From Scenedesmus sp. ARA3 (Eukaryota; Chlorophyta; Chlorophyceae; Sphaeropleales; Scenedesmaceae): a DNA stretch of 64,000 nt. The position numbers and the translations under genes were made by a program. The number at the start of each line of letters is the position of its first letter. Position 1 is the stretch's first letter. Positions 35,583 to 47,676 of this stretch are shown here, piece by piece. Below the pieces are notes generated by a model, which saw nothing but the letters and a program-made list of their open reading frames with translations, was not told where the DNA came from and ran no database searches. The DNA lies in the NCBI GenBank assembly GCA_004335835.1, contig RWJK01001857.1, positions 31,652 to 95,651 of the forward strand. The letters run 5' to 3'.

Positions 35583-36646
35583 TGGCAGTGAGCTTGTGCC
35601 AACCATACCGGGGCAGGTGAGTACAGCAGGATGCTCCAACATTCGGTTCTGCAAATTTTGTCCCCTCGGGGCCTGCCTGAGGCTGATCTCCGCTTTTACT
35701 GCCCTTCACGGCAACCTACTGTCGACTACGATCGCAAAACAGCAAGCGCTACAAGCAGATGGTGGGTCACCCAGCACAGTCAGCGCAGCAGTTGCACCTT
35801 GGCACTGCAGGTGCATCTCCAACATGTTGTCTAACACATCCCCGTGCTTGCGCAGCAAGTGGTTCTGTAACGCAGGTTGTGTTCACGGGCAGTAACTTCT
35901 GCTGCACATGCAATAGCTTCAAAGCCTCGTGTGGCTCTGGCAAGTGCCCTTGCAAGCAACAGACCACAGCAACAACCTGTGAACCAACAGGGCTTTGTGT
36001 GCAAACACCATTTTTTCAGGTTGACTACTACCAATGGAAGCTGGAGCGACGCTACGAGCGCAGCATGACATACAAGGTAGGCCACACTCTGCAGGAGCAG
36101 CGGCACCACCCACCACTGCTTGCCACAGGAACTTGCTTTCTAGTACTGCTCGCTTGCTGTTGTCAGCAACAAATGCTTGTTGACTGAGCACGCCGCAGCT
36201 TGAGGCTCCTCACCGCCCTCTGCTGTTTGTGCTACTCTTGCTTTTCTTCAAATTGCTGCTGTGTGGGTGCTGGGCTGCAGAGCACTGCCTTCTGCCATGA
36301 TGCGCTGGTGTGGTGGACTGTGCTGTACCAGCTGCTGCGGCTGGCACAGCTGGCAGAATCTATGATGAGTGGCATGCGCTGAGGCAGTGCTGTTATGACA
36401 GCAGCAGCACCAGCAGCAGCACCAGCAGCAGCAGCACCAGCAGCAGCAGCAGCATGCCTGCTGTTGTACAGCTGGCAGAGGCCATTATGAGTGGCATGCG
36501 CTGATGCAGAGAAAGCTGCCGCCGCCGCCGCAGCAGCAGCAGCCGCAGCAGCAGCAGCAGCATGCCTGCTGTTGTACCGCTGGCAGAGGCGGTGGTGAGT
36601 GGCATACGCTGATGCAGAGAAAGCCGCCGCCGCCGCCGCCGCCGCC

Positions 36647-36686
<40 letters not shown>

Positions 36687-36766
36687 GCCTGCTGTTGTAC
36701 CGCTGGCAGCGGCCATGATCAGTGGAATGCGCTGATGCAGGGAAAGCCGCCGCCGCCGCCACCGCC

Positions 36767-36799
<33 letters not shown>

Positions 36800-38249
36800 C
36801 TGGCCATATGATGCGCCTGCAGTCACCCGTGCCGTCCTTTCATACTTGTTGCGTCACTGCCAAGGATGGATCTTACTTCAGCAGAGTGTGAGTGTTCCAT
36901 ACATCGCAAGTTTTGTGCCACTACCCCGCCTTTTGTATGCACGTGCCAAGCATGGGCCCAGTGGTGTAGCATGCATACTTCCCAGCTGATGTGGCCCCTG
37001 GCATGCCAGGAGACGTTTGAGAAGAGTTTGAGTGTTGACTTGTAGGCTGCGCAGTAGCACAGCTAGCGCCAGTTTTGCAGTGTAGGAGGTGTGCGCTGGA
37101 GGAGTCAATCGACTGCGTTCAATGTACCATACTTTTGTCTGCAGATGCAGCAAGTTGTACAACAGAACACATCAGCTGCCAGCCTGCAAAGGCATTTGTA
37201 AAAGTAGCACCTGTTCCATGTTGTGAGCAAGTACATGTTTTGAAAACTTGGTATGGCAGCATCAGCATGGCAACGGCCAGCCTGCATGCGCCTTTGAGTT
37301 TATCAGCTGACAAGCATCCTGCAGGGCGGCAGTTTAGACAGCAGCTGATGCAGCAGGCACATTGGATAGGGTGTGTTTGGCATGTCTGGCCCTATTGTAT
37401 AGGGTGTGTTTGGCATGTTGTGTTGCTTGCGCCTGCATGTATGTGGTGCAACGAGTTCAGCTGTTGCTGGCGGCAAAAGTCTTTTGTGCTGGCAGTGTTG
37501 CGTTGCTTGTTGCAGACGCACCCGTCGGCATTGCTATGCATGCATACCCACCTTAATGGATTAGGATGGCCACGCTTTTAGATGCCAACAGCCACTTCAG
37601 TAAAGCTCAAGCATGTCATTGGGAACCAACAGCACAGTTCTTCGTGCAGCTCTGATGCCTGCATCTCACCCTGCTTGCATCTGTGTGGAAGTGGCAGCAC
37701 AGCTGTCACGTATGGTTAGGAGCATCCAATCAGGCCTTGCCAATGTGCTGCTGTTTACCGCCTGAGGTGTTTCGTTCTGCCAGGCTGTGTTCATGCTTGC
37801 TTGCCTGTACCCTGGCCTCTATGACTGCTTGGTCATGCGCTCTGTGCATAGTAGCAATGCTGTCACGATTTATACTTCATCCATCCATGGTTTGTGCAAG
37901 GCAAGAAATGCTGCCTGATGCTGAGTCACCATATGTGTCATATGGAGGCTTCAGGCTGTAGCCTGATAGGCATGCGCTTAGTACCGACAGGCTGGGCAAC
38001 TGTTGGTTGACGCAGTTGCGTTGGCCTAGGCTGGCACCAAATGCTTCACCAGTGGCCCAGCTGCTTTGAATGCTCAAACCCTGTTACATGATTTGTAACA
38101 AGCCCTGGCACGTCTGCTGTTGTTTGCAGATTCTGCTGATGGGCCTTGTTGAGGTTGGTGGATTGTTGCGGCTCGAAGAGTTGTGGGCAAGACTATCGCG
38201 GAGAGCCAAGACGTTGTTGAGTAACCCCTGTAGTGCCTTCTCACATTAG
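35583..38249 (+). CDS. Unrecognised gene, multi-exon model uncertain
   Basis: I do not recognise the family. Exon-like blocks with good splice signals and joining phases are: a block ending at about 35811 (RWWVTQHSQRSSCTLALQ), 36020-36076 (VDYYQWKLERRYERSMTYK), from 36281 (CHDALVWWTVLYQLLRLAQL), about 36800-36890 (TRAVLSYLLRHCQGWILLQ) and 38130-38249 (ILLMGLVEVGGLLRLEELW to a TAG). The later blocks are rich in Leu and Trp and could be membrane-embedded or helical. The ATG at 35583 is only a candidate, since its exon ends in a phase that does not join cleanly to every possible next exon. The 36281 block ends in tandem copies whose donors are mostly lost. The long span 36890-38130 would be an intron and shows nothing recognisable. 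Confidence 0.35.
36370..36798 (+). repeat. Tandem units with compound CCG/CAG expansions
   Basis: Units of about 110 bases repeat the end of the 36281 exon (pattern CTGTTGTAC, GCTGGCAGAG, then AGTGG and ATGCGCTGATGCAG). From the second unit on, each is joined by a CCG run followed by a CAG run; the longest CCG run has eight to nine units. Only the third unit has a GTGAGT donor (36596); the others read ATGAGT or ATCAGT. Confidence 0.88.
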
Positions 38250-38327
38250 TGTGAACATCTGCTGCTTTGGTAAACCTTGTTCAGCAGAAAATATGTATTT
38301 GATTGACTATTGACGGCAGCAAGAAGC

Positions 38328-41300
38328 ATGGCTGGCTGCAGCTCGGAGCTTTCGATGGAGAAGCAGAAGAGTGGCAAGAAAAAGCTGGGGAGCTGGCTCA
38401 AAAAGCTGGTGCAGCACAAGGACAAGGGGCTCGATCACCAGCACAGAGATTTCAGAATTCCTGAGCTGCAGTATCTCTCACCGCTGAGCGCCCACAGTAA
38501 CCGGAAGAAGCAGCACTTGGCCACGCAGCAGCTAGCAGCACGTCATGCGCAGGATGATTGTGGACAACAGCTCGCCTCATCCGATCAAGAGGCCAGCCAA
38601 GTGGCCAGGTGCGTGCATGCTCCGCAGCAGGTCCCGTTGACTCGTACCAACCTTCAAACGCAGCAGCAGCTGGCCACCTGTGGCGATCAACGGCTCACAT
38701 TGGATGCATGTTGCCTTGTGCAGGATTGAGGACCAAGGATTGCTGTCTAGCTACGCGTCTGAGCACTATGGCAGCGAGTGCAGCCTGTCAGAGTCTGTCA
38801 GGGCTGCCACTGCACACATGGCAACGCTGCGCAGCCTGCTGGTCAACCACATAACAGAAACACAAGAGGCCAGGACTGTAAATGGCAAGCTTACGGGCCC
38901 AAACCTTTTGGAGGCCCTGCAGGAGCGCCAGCACCAGCTTGCAGGTGGGCAGCTGATTTGCCGCTTCATTTGCAGCAGCATGTGTCACCACGTCGGACAT
39001 TGTCAGCCCTGCCATTTGAGCAGCACCTGCAAACATGCATCTGCTCTGCCAGCGCAGATCACCCTGCACGTATGTAACGTAAAGCCAAAGCACCCATCCT
39101 CCACTGCGCGTGCCTGCCAACGCACACCACAAGCCATGTCATCGTCACACATGCAACCCTGCTTGCTGCTGCTGCTTGCTGTCCTGCAGGCGCGACAGCC
39201 AGCCGCAGCAGCAGCAGGCCCTGCAGCAGCAGCCGGCACCCGCCAGGCAGCCCAGGCACAGCAGACAGCCGCGTGCAGGCCCTCATGGCAGACCAGATGC
39301 AGCTGCTGGACCTAGTTGGCACGCTGATTGATGACCACAGGCGCTGCCTGCTGGAGCAGCAGCGGCTGCGGGAGCAGCTGGCAGCCATGCAGCAGGCGCT
39401 GCATAGTGAACGGCTGGACAAAGACAGGGTTGCAGCGCTGGCTGATGTCAGGTGGGTGAGAAGAGAGGGAAGTTGGGTGTGGGTCCTCGCACCATTCAAG
39501 ACGATATGAGCCACAGCAGGATGAGCGCAGGGTTTCGGATGTGTTTCTTGCAAGGCAAAGGTAGGTCCTGGCCGGGCTGTGTCACAGCTATATCAACAGC
39601 TGCTGTAGCTGCATGTATGCGAGCAGTTGGCGGCGATGCAGCAGGCGCTTCACAGCAAGCGGCGGGACAAGGACAGGGTGGCAGCGCTGGCTGACGTCAA
39701 GTGAATGGGGATTTTGCTGCTTGCAGGAAGAGCTTGCTTAATGCACTGTCTAGTGTGTCATGGTTGGCCCTACACATGCAAATTGCACTGATTCTTGCTT
39801 TTTCATGCTTTCCTGCAGGCTTAAGGAGGCCTCCAGGGCACAAGCGCAAGACTTGTGATTGAAAAATCACACGATGGTTATATCCAGCGCTCGATTTGCA
39901 TACCGATTGCGCTGACACTTGCTTTTTGCGTTTTCCTGCAGGTCCGAGGAGGCCTCCAGGGCTCAGGCAGACCTCGCGGCCGCATCAGCAGCAGTGCAGC
40001 AGCTGCACACCAAGCGAGCCATCAGCAGCAGACGCATCCAGCTTCCCCCGGCAGACCCGGCAGCAGCAGCAGTAGTATACCAAAACAGCCACCAGGCCGG
40101 TGGTGGTGAGAGGCAGTCTGTGTCTGTGCTGAGTGATGTTGAGCAGGAGTGCAGCAGCAGCGCTGCAGTGCAGCCGGTCAGCGGCAGCGGCCGGGGTGAG
40201 GTTAGGCGGGAGGATGGCTGGCAGTTGAAAGCTGCAGGTGAGAGCGGCGGTGCTGGTGGTGCGCTAACTACAGCGTGCCTGGTTGTTGGGACGGCGTGTT
40301 GGTCGGTTGAGTATAGCTGGTTGTGACAGGCCGTGCTTGCATGAGTGCATGCAGGCCCTGGCGTGGATACAACGTTGTTCTGAACAAGATGCTTGTGTTG
40401 CTGCCATCCTACCCAACAACGCCTGCTAACGCCTGTACCACTGCCTGTGCGTGGATTGGCAGGTGCTCCCATCGATGCCAGCACACAGCCTCTGGCAGCA
40501 GGCGCAGCAGCAGCTGCACCGCTGGGCGCCAGGAGCAGCAGCAACAGCAGCACGCAGGCGCGCCGCACAGCAAGCAGCGGCACTGTGCAGGCGCGCAGCA
40601 GCAGCGGCAGCAGCAGCAGCAAGGGCGCAAACAGCAAGCTTGCAGGCAGCCAAAAAGCTTCATTTCCTTGTGGCGCTGCCAGCAGCAGGAACAGCAGCAG
40701 GCGGGGTGCGGCGCCGCCTAGCGCAGCAGCACCCTCAGCAGCAGCAGCAGCACCAGGCCAGCGTGTGCGGCAGCGAAGGCTGTTGGGTGGAGGCTCGCAG
40801 GGCAGCAGCAGCAGCGGCGGCGGCGGCAATTCGTCAAGTGTTGGCTCAGCAGCTGGTGCGGAGGCTGAGACACACCAGGCTGGCACAGCAAGCAGCGGCA
40901 GCAGCAGAGGCAGGAATGGTGATGAGGAGCAGCAAGCTGCTGGTGACGCCTCTGTGCATGTGCAGCTGGTTCAACAGCAGCANNNNNNNNNNNNNNNNNN
41001 NNNNNNNNNNNNNNNNNNNNNNNNNNNNNNNNCAGCAGCAGCGCCTTCTGCAGCAGCGAAGCTTGCGCAGCGGCAAGCCTCCGCACTCGAGACGCTGCTG
41101 CTGCAGCGGCTGCACAAGGGCAGCACAGCAATAGGCTTGCCAGATGCCCTGCAGCAGCAGCTGCTACATGCCAGCATTGACACAGATACCTCCTCGCTAT
41201 CGATTGCGCTTGCTGGAGCAGATCCTGATGCTGCTGCTGCTGCTGCAGCCGGGCTTACAAAGCAGCAGCTGCAGCAGCTGCTGCAGCGGCCATGGCGGGG

Positions 41301-42556
41301 GATGCAGCCGGGTGGCATTGTCAGCCAGGATGCATCACCAGCAAAAGCTCCAGCAGCAGCAGCAGCAGCGGCTGGTGTGGGGCTTGAGCAGAGGCCGAGG
41401 CGTAAGCAGTGGGAGCGACCTGGAAATGCTGCAAAAATAGCGACAGTAGAGCCAGCAGCAGCAGCAGATGACAGCAGTGAATCAGAGAGTGACAGGGAGA
41501 CTGCAGAGGATGGTGTAGCAGCAGATAGTGTAGCAGAGGGCAGCGACACTGACTGGTCAGATGACAGCAGAGCAGCAAGCAGCGGATCTGACAAAGATGA
41601 CGCAGATGACGATGACGATGGCAGCAGCACTAGCAGCAGCAGCAGCAGCAGTAGCAGCAGCAGCACAGACGGCAGCGAAGCAGCAGCTCCGCGGCAGCAG
41701 CAGGGCCGGCAGGACCTGACAGGCAGAGCAGCAGGACCGGCAGCAGCAGCTGGCGCTGGCAAGCGCCACGCTCAGCAGCAGCAGCAGCAGCAGCAGCGCG
41801 TGGCAGGCAGCCCTCACAGTGCTGCTGGCATGCGCAGCAGCAGCAACGGCAGCAGCTGGCCTGCCATGCAGATCTCCCTTCTGGCATCCAACTCAGCAGC
41901 CCTAGCAGGGCTCCAGCCGCCTCAGAATAATAACAATAACAGCCTTGTTATAACAAGTGGCGTGAAGCCGTCGCCATGTAAGCAGCGGCGGCTGAAGCAG
42001 AGCAGTAGGAGCCGCAGCCAGCCTATTCAGATCTCCTCATCGCTCGAGTCAGCAGAGACGCTGTCAGTTGCGACTACAACTGCAACTCGACATGCAGTGG
42101 GTTCAGGGTTTGGCAGCCGCAGCAGCAGCCTCGCAACCGCAGCCAGCTGCCTGCACTGCGGAGCAGATGCAGCAGCATGTACTTGTGGCTGCTATGAGGC
42201 TTGCAAAAGACACAGCAGGGCCAGCGGCAGCAGTAGCTGCGGGCAGCAGCAGCAGCGCAGCAGCGCTGGCAGCAGTAAGACAGCAACAGCAGCAGCAGCA
42301 GACAGGGTGCGCAGCTCTGTTGAGACGCTAGGCTCCTCCATGTGCAGGAGAAAGCTGGGGCTGGGGCCTGCGGCCCCTGCTGCTGCTGCTGCTGCTGCTC
42401 CTCAGGCTGGTGAAGTGTCAGCCAGGCAGCAGCGGCAGCGGCAGCGGGTGACTCCACAGCAGCCCCAGCAGCAACAGCAGCAGCAGATGGGGCTGCAAAT
42501 GCAGGAGGTAAGCAGCGGCACTGCAGATCCTCAAGCAGTGCACAGCCACAGGCCTC

Positions 42557-42591
<35 letters not shown>

Positions 42592-43530
42592 AGTGCTTTT
42601 GACAGTGACGACGAGCTGTCGAGTGCCTCTGACCTAGCCTGCGGCAGTGTGGCTTCTGCTGCCACTGGCTGCACCACCCTCAGCAACTTGGCTGGAGTGG
42701 ATCTGCAGGCAGCTTCACAGGCAAAGCCCAGACCTGCTATTGTACCTCGCCTGGGCTTGCCTCTCACTGGCACAACACAGCAGCAGCAGCAGCAGCAGCT
42801 GAAGTGCCAGGACAAGCCGGCAGCAGCAGCAGCGAGGCCAGGCAGCCAAGGGGAGAGGACAGCAAACAGGGCCCTGCTAATTGCGCAGCAGTGTGACATG
42901 GCACCGCTGATGTCACAGCCTGGCAGCAGTCGCAACAGGGGAGGGGTGAGCACACCACGCTCACAAGTAGGCACTCCCAGAAGCACTGCAAGCGGCTCAG
43001 CAGCAGCAGCAGCAGCGGATGCTGGAGGAGGGGCAGCAGCAGCAGCACGGCAGCAGAGCTTCACTGCCAGGCAGCAGCAGCAGCAGCTTAGTGCGGCACA
43101 GGCTGCTGTAGCACCAGCAGGTGGCAGTACAACTGCTGCTGCTGGCAGTACAACTGCCACATCATCGCCTCGGGGTAGCAACAGCGCCAACAACTCTAGG
43201 CGCTGCTCAGCTGCAGGCAGTACAAATGGCGGTACAGTCGCCCCCAGCAGGGCCGGCAGTACAAATGGTGGTACTGCTGCCAGTAGGGCCAGCAGTACAA
43301 ATGGCGGTACAGGTACTGCTGCTGGGCAGTACTGGGGGTCAAGTGCGGGCTCTTACCCAGCTAGTGCGGAACCTAGCAGGCAGCCAACCCCTACAGGGGA
43401 GCTTCCAGCTGGTTACATCTATGTGCCAGCTGCTGCTGCTGCTGCTGCGCTGCCAGCGGCTGGTGTTACTGCTGCTGCTGCTGCTGCTGCCGGCGAGCCG
43501 TTTGGGCCCCTGGTGGTCCAGCAAGAGCCT

Positions 43531-43566
<36 letters not shown>

Positions 43567-45702
43567 GGTGGGGGTGTTGATGCAGCTGCTGCTGATGCCA
43601 ATGAGGATCCAGCAGCAGCAGCAGCAGCAGCAGCAGTGGCGGATGATGCAGCGAGTGAGGGCGCAGCCAGCAGCAGCTGCTGCAACAGCAACCACGCGCT
43701 GGAGTTCTACCAGCCAGTCCCAGATGCCCAAGCAGCAGCACAAGTGCTGACAGTAGGCACTCCACGCAGCACAGGCAGCGGCACCCCTCGGGGCCTCACC
43801 CCTAGTTCAGCTGCTGCTGCTGCTGCCAGCTCTTTTATGACGATGCGCCCTGCACACATGTACAAAAGTGTGAGCACAGTATACGCCATGTATAGTCCTC
43901 TGCGAGGCGGGCTGAGGGCCCTGGGGCAGCCAAAGGGAGCAGCAGGGGGTGCTGAGCAGCAGCTGCAGCAGCAAGGATACGGCTCAACAGCAGCAGCAGC
44001 GATAGGGCTAGCTGTAGGAGAGCCAGGAATGGATGTGCTTCCAGGGCTTGGTATGGGAGAGGTGGCTAGTGGCAATGGGAGTGAGCACCATTGGCATGCT
44101 TTGCTAGGCACAGTACCAGAAGAAGAAGGTGCAGCATGGGTGGCAGCTGTGCAGCAGCAGCAGCAGCAGCAAGAGGAGGGAGTGGTTGAAGCAGCAGCAG
44201 CAGCAGTGGGTGGAAGTCCAGAGGCTGGTGTATTGAACGGCAGCAGCAGCAGCAGTCCTGAGGAAGCTGGCAGCAGCAGCAGCAGCTCCTCCCAGCAGCA
44301 GCAGCGCAGTGGCTTTGACGGGCTCTTGCCAGCAGCAGCAGCAGCAGCACCGCAGCAGGTGCTGCCGACTCTGCAGGACTTCCGGCAAGAGCTGCAGCAG
44401 GAGGAGATGCAGCGGCAGCAGCAGCAGCAACAGAAGGAGAAGGATGTTGTTGACAGAGGTCCTCTATTTAGGCCTGGCAGCACTTCCCCTGTCGCTGCTC
44501 GCCGCAGCGCTGTGCGAGTGAGCAGGCAGCTGCTTGGCAGCATGCAGCAGCAGCAGCAGCAGCGTGCGTCGCTTCCGCGTCTGATAACAGCAGCAGCTGG
44601 GGACAGTGATGGTGATGCTGCTGATAGTGCAGGGGGCCAAGCAGTAGGCCCTCTCACTGCATCCTCTCCCACGCGGCGCAGGAACAGCATCAACATCATT
44701 AGGGCTAGCGCGGGCAGCAGCAACAGCACCGCAGCTGCGGCGGCTGCACTGCAGCAGCAGCGGCACCAGCAGCATTCGCTGCGGCAGCACAGGGAACAGC
44801 ACTCCCTGAATAGCAGCAGCAGCAGCAGCAGGCCGAGTGGCGTCAATGCGCGAGTGGAGGCTGCAGCAGCAGCAGTGGCGGCTCGTGTGGCTGCAGTGGC
44901 TGCTCGCAGTAGCAGCCGCCAGCAGCAGCAGCAGCAGCAGCAGCGAGATGAGGCTTCAGGAGACGAGCAGCAGCAGTCTGAAGCAGTAGCTGCAGCAGTG
45001 CAGCCTTCTGGTACCAGGGCGCAGCAGCAGCAGCAGCGGGATGGTGGCGGCGGCAGCAGCAGCAGGACACCGCTATCCACCAGCCAGCGGCAGCAGCAGG
45101 CGCGGCAGCGGCGGCAGCAAGCAGAGGCGCTGGCAGCAGCGGCAGCAGCCGAAGCTGCTGTTGCCCGCAGCCGCCGGGGCAGCCGCAGCACATCAGGCCG
45201 CAACAACAACAACAGCAGCAGCAGTAGGCGCACATCAGCAACAGGGGGTGCAGGACACACTCCCAGGGCCTCAGCTAGCCGGCACTCAGCAGCAGCAGCA
45301 GCAGCAGCAGCAGCATCTCCTGACAACCAGCTTGTCACTAGCTACCACAACCCAATGGTGGCACTGGAGGATGCCGGCCTCGGTTCAGCAGATGAAGAGG
45401 CGTTACTTAGCGCTGGTTTAGTGCCAGGGTTTGGCGCCGCTGCACTGCGGCGTAGCAGCTGCTCGCCGGAGGCCTCTGGCCCTGCTGCTGTCTCTGCCGC
45501 TGCTGTGCCTGCACATATGACGCCGCTAGCTAGGGAGCGAAGTAAGGGCAGTAATGCTGCGGGCGGCCGGGAGCAAGGCGGTTGTGGAGCTGAGGGTGTT
45601 GAGGGGGAGCAGAGCAGCGGGGCAGGCGGGCAGCTGCACTGGAACCCGCTGTATGACCCGAATGCGATGGCGTGCTCCCCCATTCCTGGTTACACCATGT
45701 AG
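38328..45702 (+). CDS. Very large Ser/Ala/Gln-rich, mostly disordered protein with an N-terminal coiled coil
   Basis: Not recognised. Five exons (38328-38608, 38724-38944, 39190-39451, 39942-40237, 40463-45702) have phases that sum exactly to about 2,099 residues, given the 50-N gap. The N-terminus is basic (KQKSGKKKLGSWLKKLVQH). Exons 2-4 encode helical, charged sequence likely to form coiled coils (MQLLDLVGTLIDDHRRCLLEQ, LREQLAAMQQALHSERLDKD). The 1.75-thousand-residue last exon is dominated by poly-Ser, poly-Ala and poly-Gln made from CAG units read in three frames, with an acidic Ser/Asp patch (about 41460-41680) and repeated SPR/TPR-type sites (TPRSTASGS, TPRSTGSGTPRG). It ends LHWNPLYDPNAM, SPIPGYTM. 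Folded, more conserved-looking islands are YHNPMVALEDAGL and the C-terminus. Such composition suits a scaffold or phase-separating protein, but no function can be assigned. A copy of exon 3's end lies at 39625-39702 and of exon 4's start at 39820-39857. Confidence 0.75.
40983..41032. other. Assembly gap of 50 N inside the giant coding exon
   Basis: Placeholder gap within CAG repeats. Both flanks are open in the same frame with 50 N, but the true length is not known, so the residue count across it is uncertain. Confidence 0.98.
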
Positions 45703-45784
45703 CTGCCATCAGCATGTTACCACTGAAGCCAATGCTTCCACCCTCTACATCATGCATTGGCCATGCTGTGCCCCAAGGGCGGTG

Positions 45785-46147
45785 TTGCTGCGGGCAGGGG
45801 CACATGGGTGGTTGTGGGGCTGAGGGTGTTGAGGGACCGGTGGGCAGCTGCACTGGAATCCGCTGTATGACCCGAATGCGGTGGCGTGCTCCCCTATTCC
45901 TGGTTACACCATGTAGCTACCATCAGCATGTCACCACTGCAGCTGAGTGCTTCCGCTCTCTGCATCATGCATAGGCCATGCTGTGCCCCAAGGGCGGTGT
46001 TGCTGGAAGGCAGGGGCACATGGGTGGTTGTGGGCTGAGGGTGTTGAGGGCGAGCAGAGCAGTGGGGCAGGCGGGCAGCTGCACTGGAATCCGCTGTATG
46101 ACCCCAATGCGATGACGTGCTCCCCCATTCCTGGTTACACCATGTAG
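45785..46147 (+). repeat. Two extra copies of the terminal coding segment and stop of the giant gene
   Basis: The intact end (EGVEG, then LHWNPLYDPNAM and SPIPGYTM with TAG at 45700-45702) is followed by copies ending at 45915 and 46147, each again ending GYTM plus TAG. The unit is about 215-235 bases. They lie past the first stop, so they would be 3' untranslated sequence or alternative last exons. Confidence 0.92.
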
Positions 46148-47676
46148 CTATGATCAGCATGGCACAACTCGAGCCAAGTTTTACCACCTCATTATACACT
46201 GTTCAAGGTAGAGGGTGTGCTGGGGCTATTGGTATGTTAAGCAATGGGACGATGGCGTGCTTTTGCCCACTCCTGTTTTGAACAGCAGATCGCTGATGGG
46301 GCCGCTGCCGTGGCTGGAAACAACACAAACTCACCCTTTACAACAAAGACTTGCGGAGTATGATGATGCTGGTGGTGCTGTTGCTATGCCTGATGGGTCA
46401 ACAAAATAAGCATGGCGGGCACGGAGAAAATAAAAATACCTGGGCGCCAGTGTCGATCAAACAATCAACCGCTTTGTTAGCGGGGCCTGATGGTTGTTAC
46501 TGCAACGCAGCTGTTGCGTTATGTTGATGCAGTGACACAATGCTGCCCAGGGCTCCTGTTATGACCCTTGCATGGTACGCCCTGCACACTGTGTTACTGT
46601 GTACGTACTGCTCGGACCCTCATGAGCGGAGTAGCGGCCGCTGGGCTGTGCCTGAGGCAGGTTTTCAGTCCTGAGATGGTTACAGTGAGTGTGTGCAAGG
46701 AGTTTGCAGATGTATTATACTGTGTTGCATTATTGTGCAGCTGCTGTTGTATGTGCGTGATGAGGTGTGACGCTTGCTCGATATTACTGGACACTTGACA
46801 AGCTCAGGGCGCGGCTGTGAATGTGACTTCTGTGCTGGCAGCCGTGTGTGTGACTGCTGTGCGCCTCGTCTGCGTCACTCCACTGCTCGTTGATGCCAGC
46901 GCTCCTGCTGTCTTGTAATGGTTGCAGGGGGCGTGATTACCTGGCGGTTGCACCCTGGCAGCGCACCTGAAAGCACAATGGGGTTTCACCTTGAAACTCT
47001 GTTTGGGCAGCTGCTTCTGCAGAGGTACAGTTGCAGCGGTCCGTCTGCTGCACTTCGTGAGACTGAAAGACAGCGCATTTGTACTAATATATTAGCTTTT
47101 TTTGCGCTGAACTCTGCCTGGCACGCCCATCACGGTGTTTGTTCTTTGAACTTCAAATCGTTCAAACTTGTGAAGTGACAAACACATCTCCGAAACGAAC
47201 GCGGGGCGTTTCACAGTCGAAGTCGATGATGGCGTCTAAGACGCAGTTTCTTGGGTCCATACGCATGCAAACACGCTGACGTCTTGCAGCCCGCCCTCAG
47301 AACACGGAAAAAGTGGCTTGGCCCTAGCTCAGATAACCTGCACGATACGCACACAACGCTGATAAGTACCATCTTTTGACATATTTTCCTGGGATCAGTT
47401 GCCGTGCGAAGCATCGCCCCAGGTTGGCAGCAGCACCCAGCACACCCACAGCAGCAGACAGTGGAAGGCCAGAGCCTTCTGTAGTCCGTTGCTACCGCAG
47501 CCAGCAAAACTGCATAATCAATCAAATACTCAGTTGTTTTGTCAGCGATTTTGCAAGCGCTGTAACAGGAACTGACCTCTCACATGCTGCCTGTGCAGGC
47601 CTCCACAACAGCAGCAAGTACTTGCAGGAGCAGCGGTCCGTTTGCGAACCAAACCCTGTAATACAACTCTGCCAGC
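46148..47676. other. Intergenic between the giant gene and the nuclear-type protein gene
   Basis: About 1.5 kb without a supported gene. Open frames on either strand are short and unrecognisable. A GA-rich, A-rich segment lies near 46420-46440. The last 500 bases should contain the promoter of the gene at 47677; no clear core element is visible. Confidence 0.5.
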
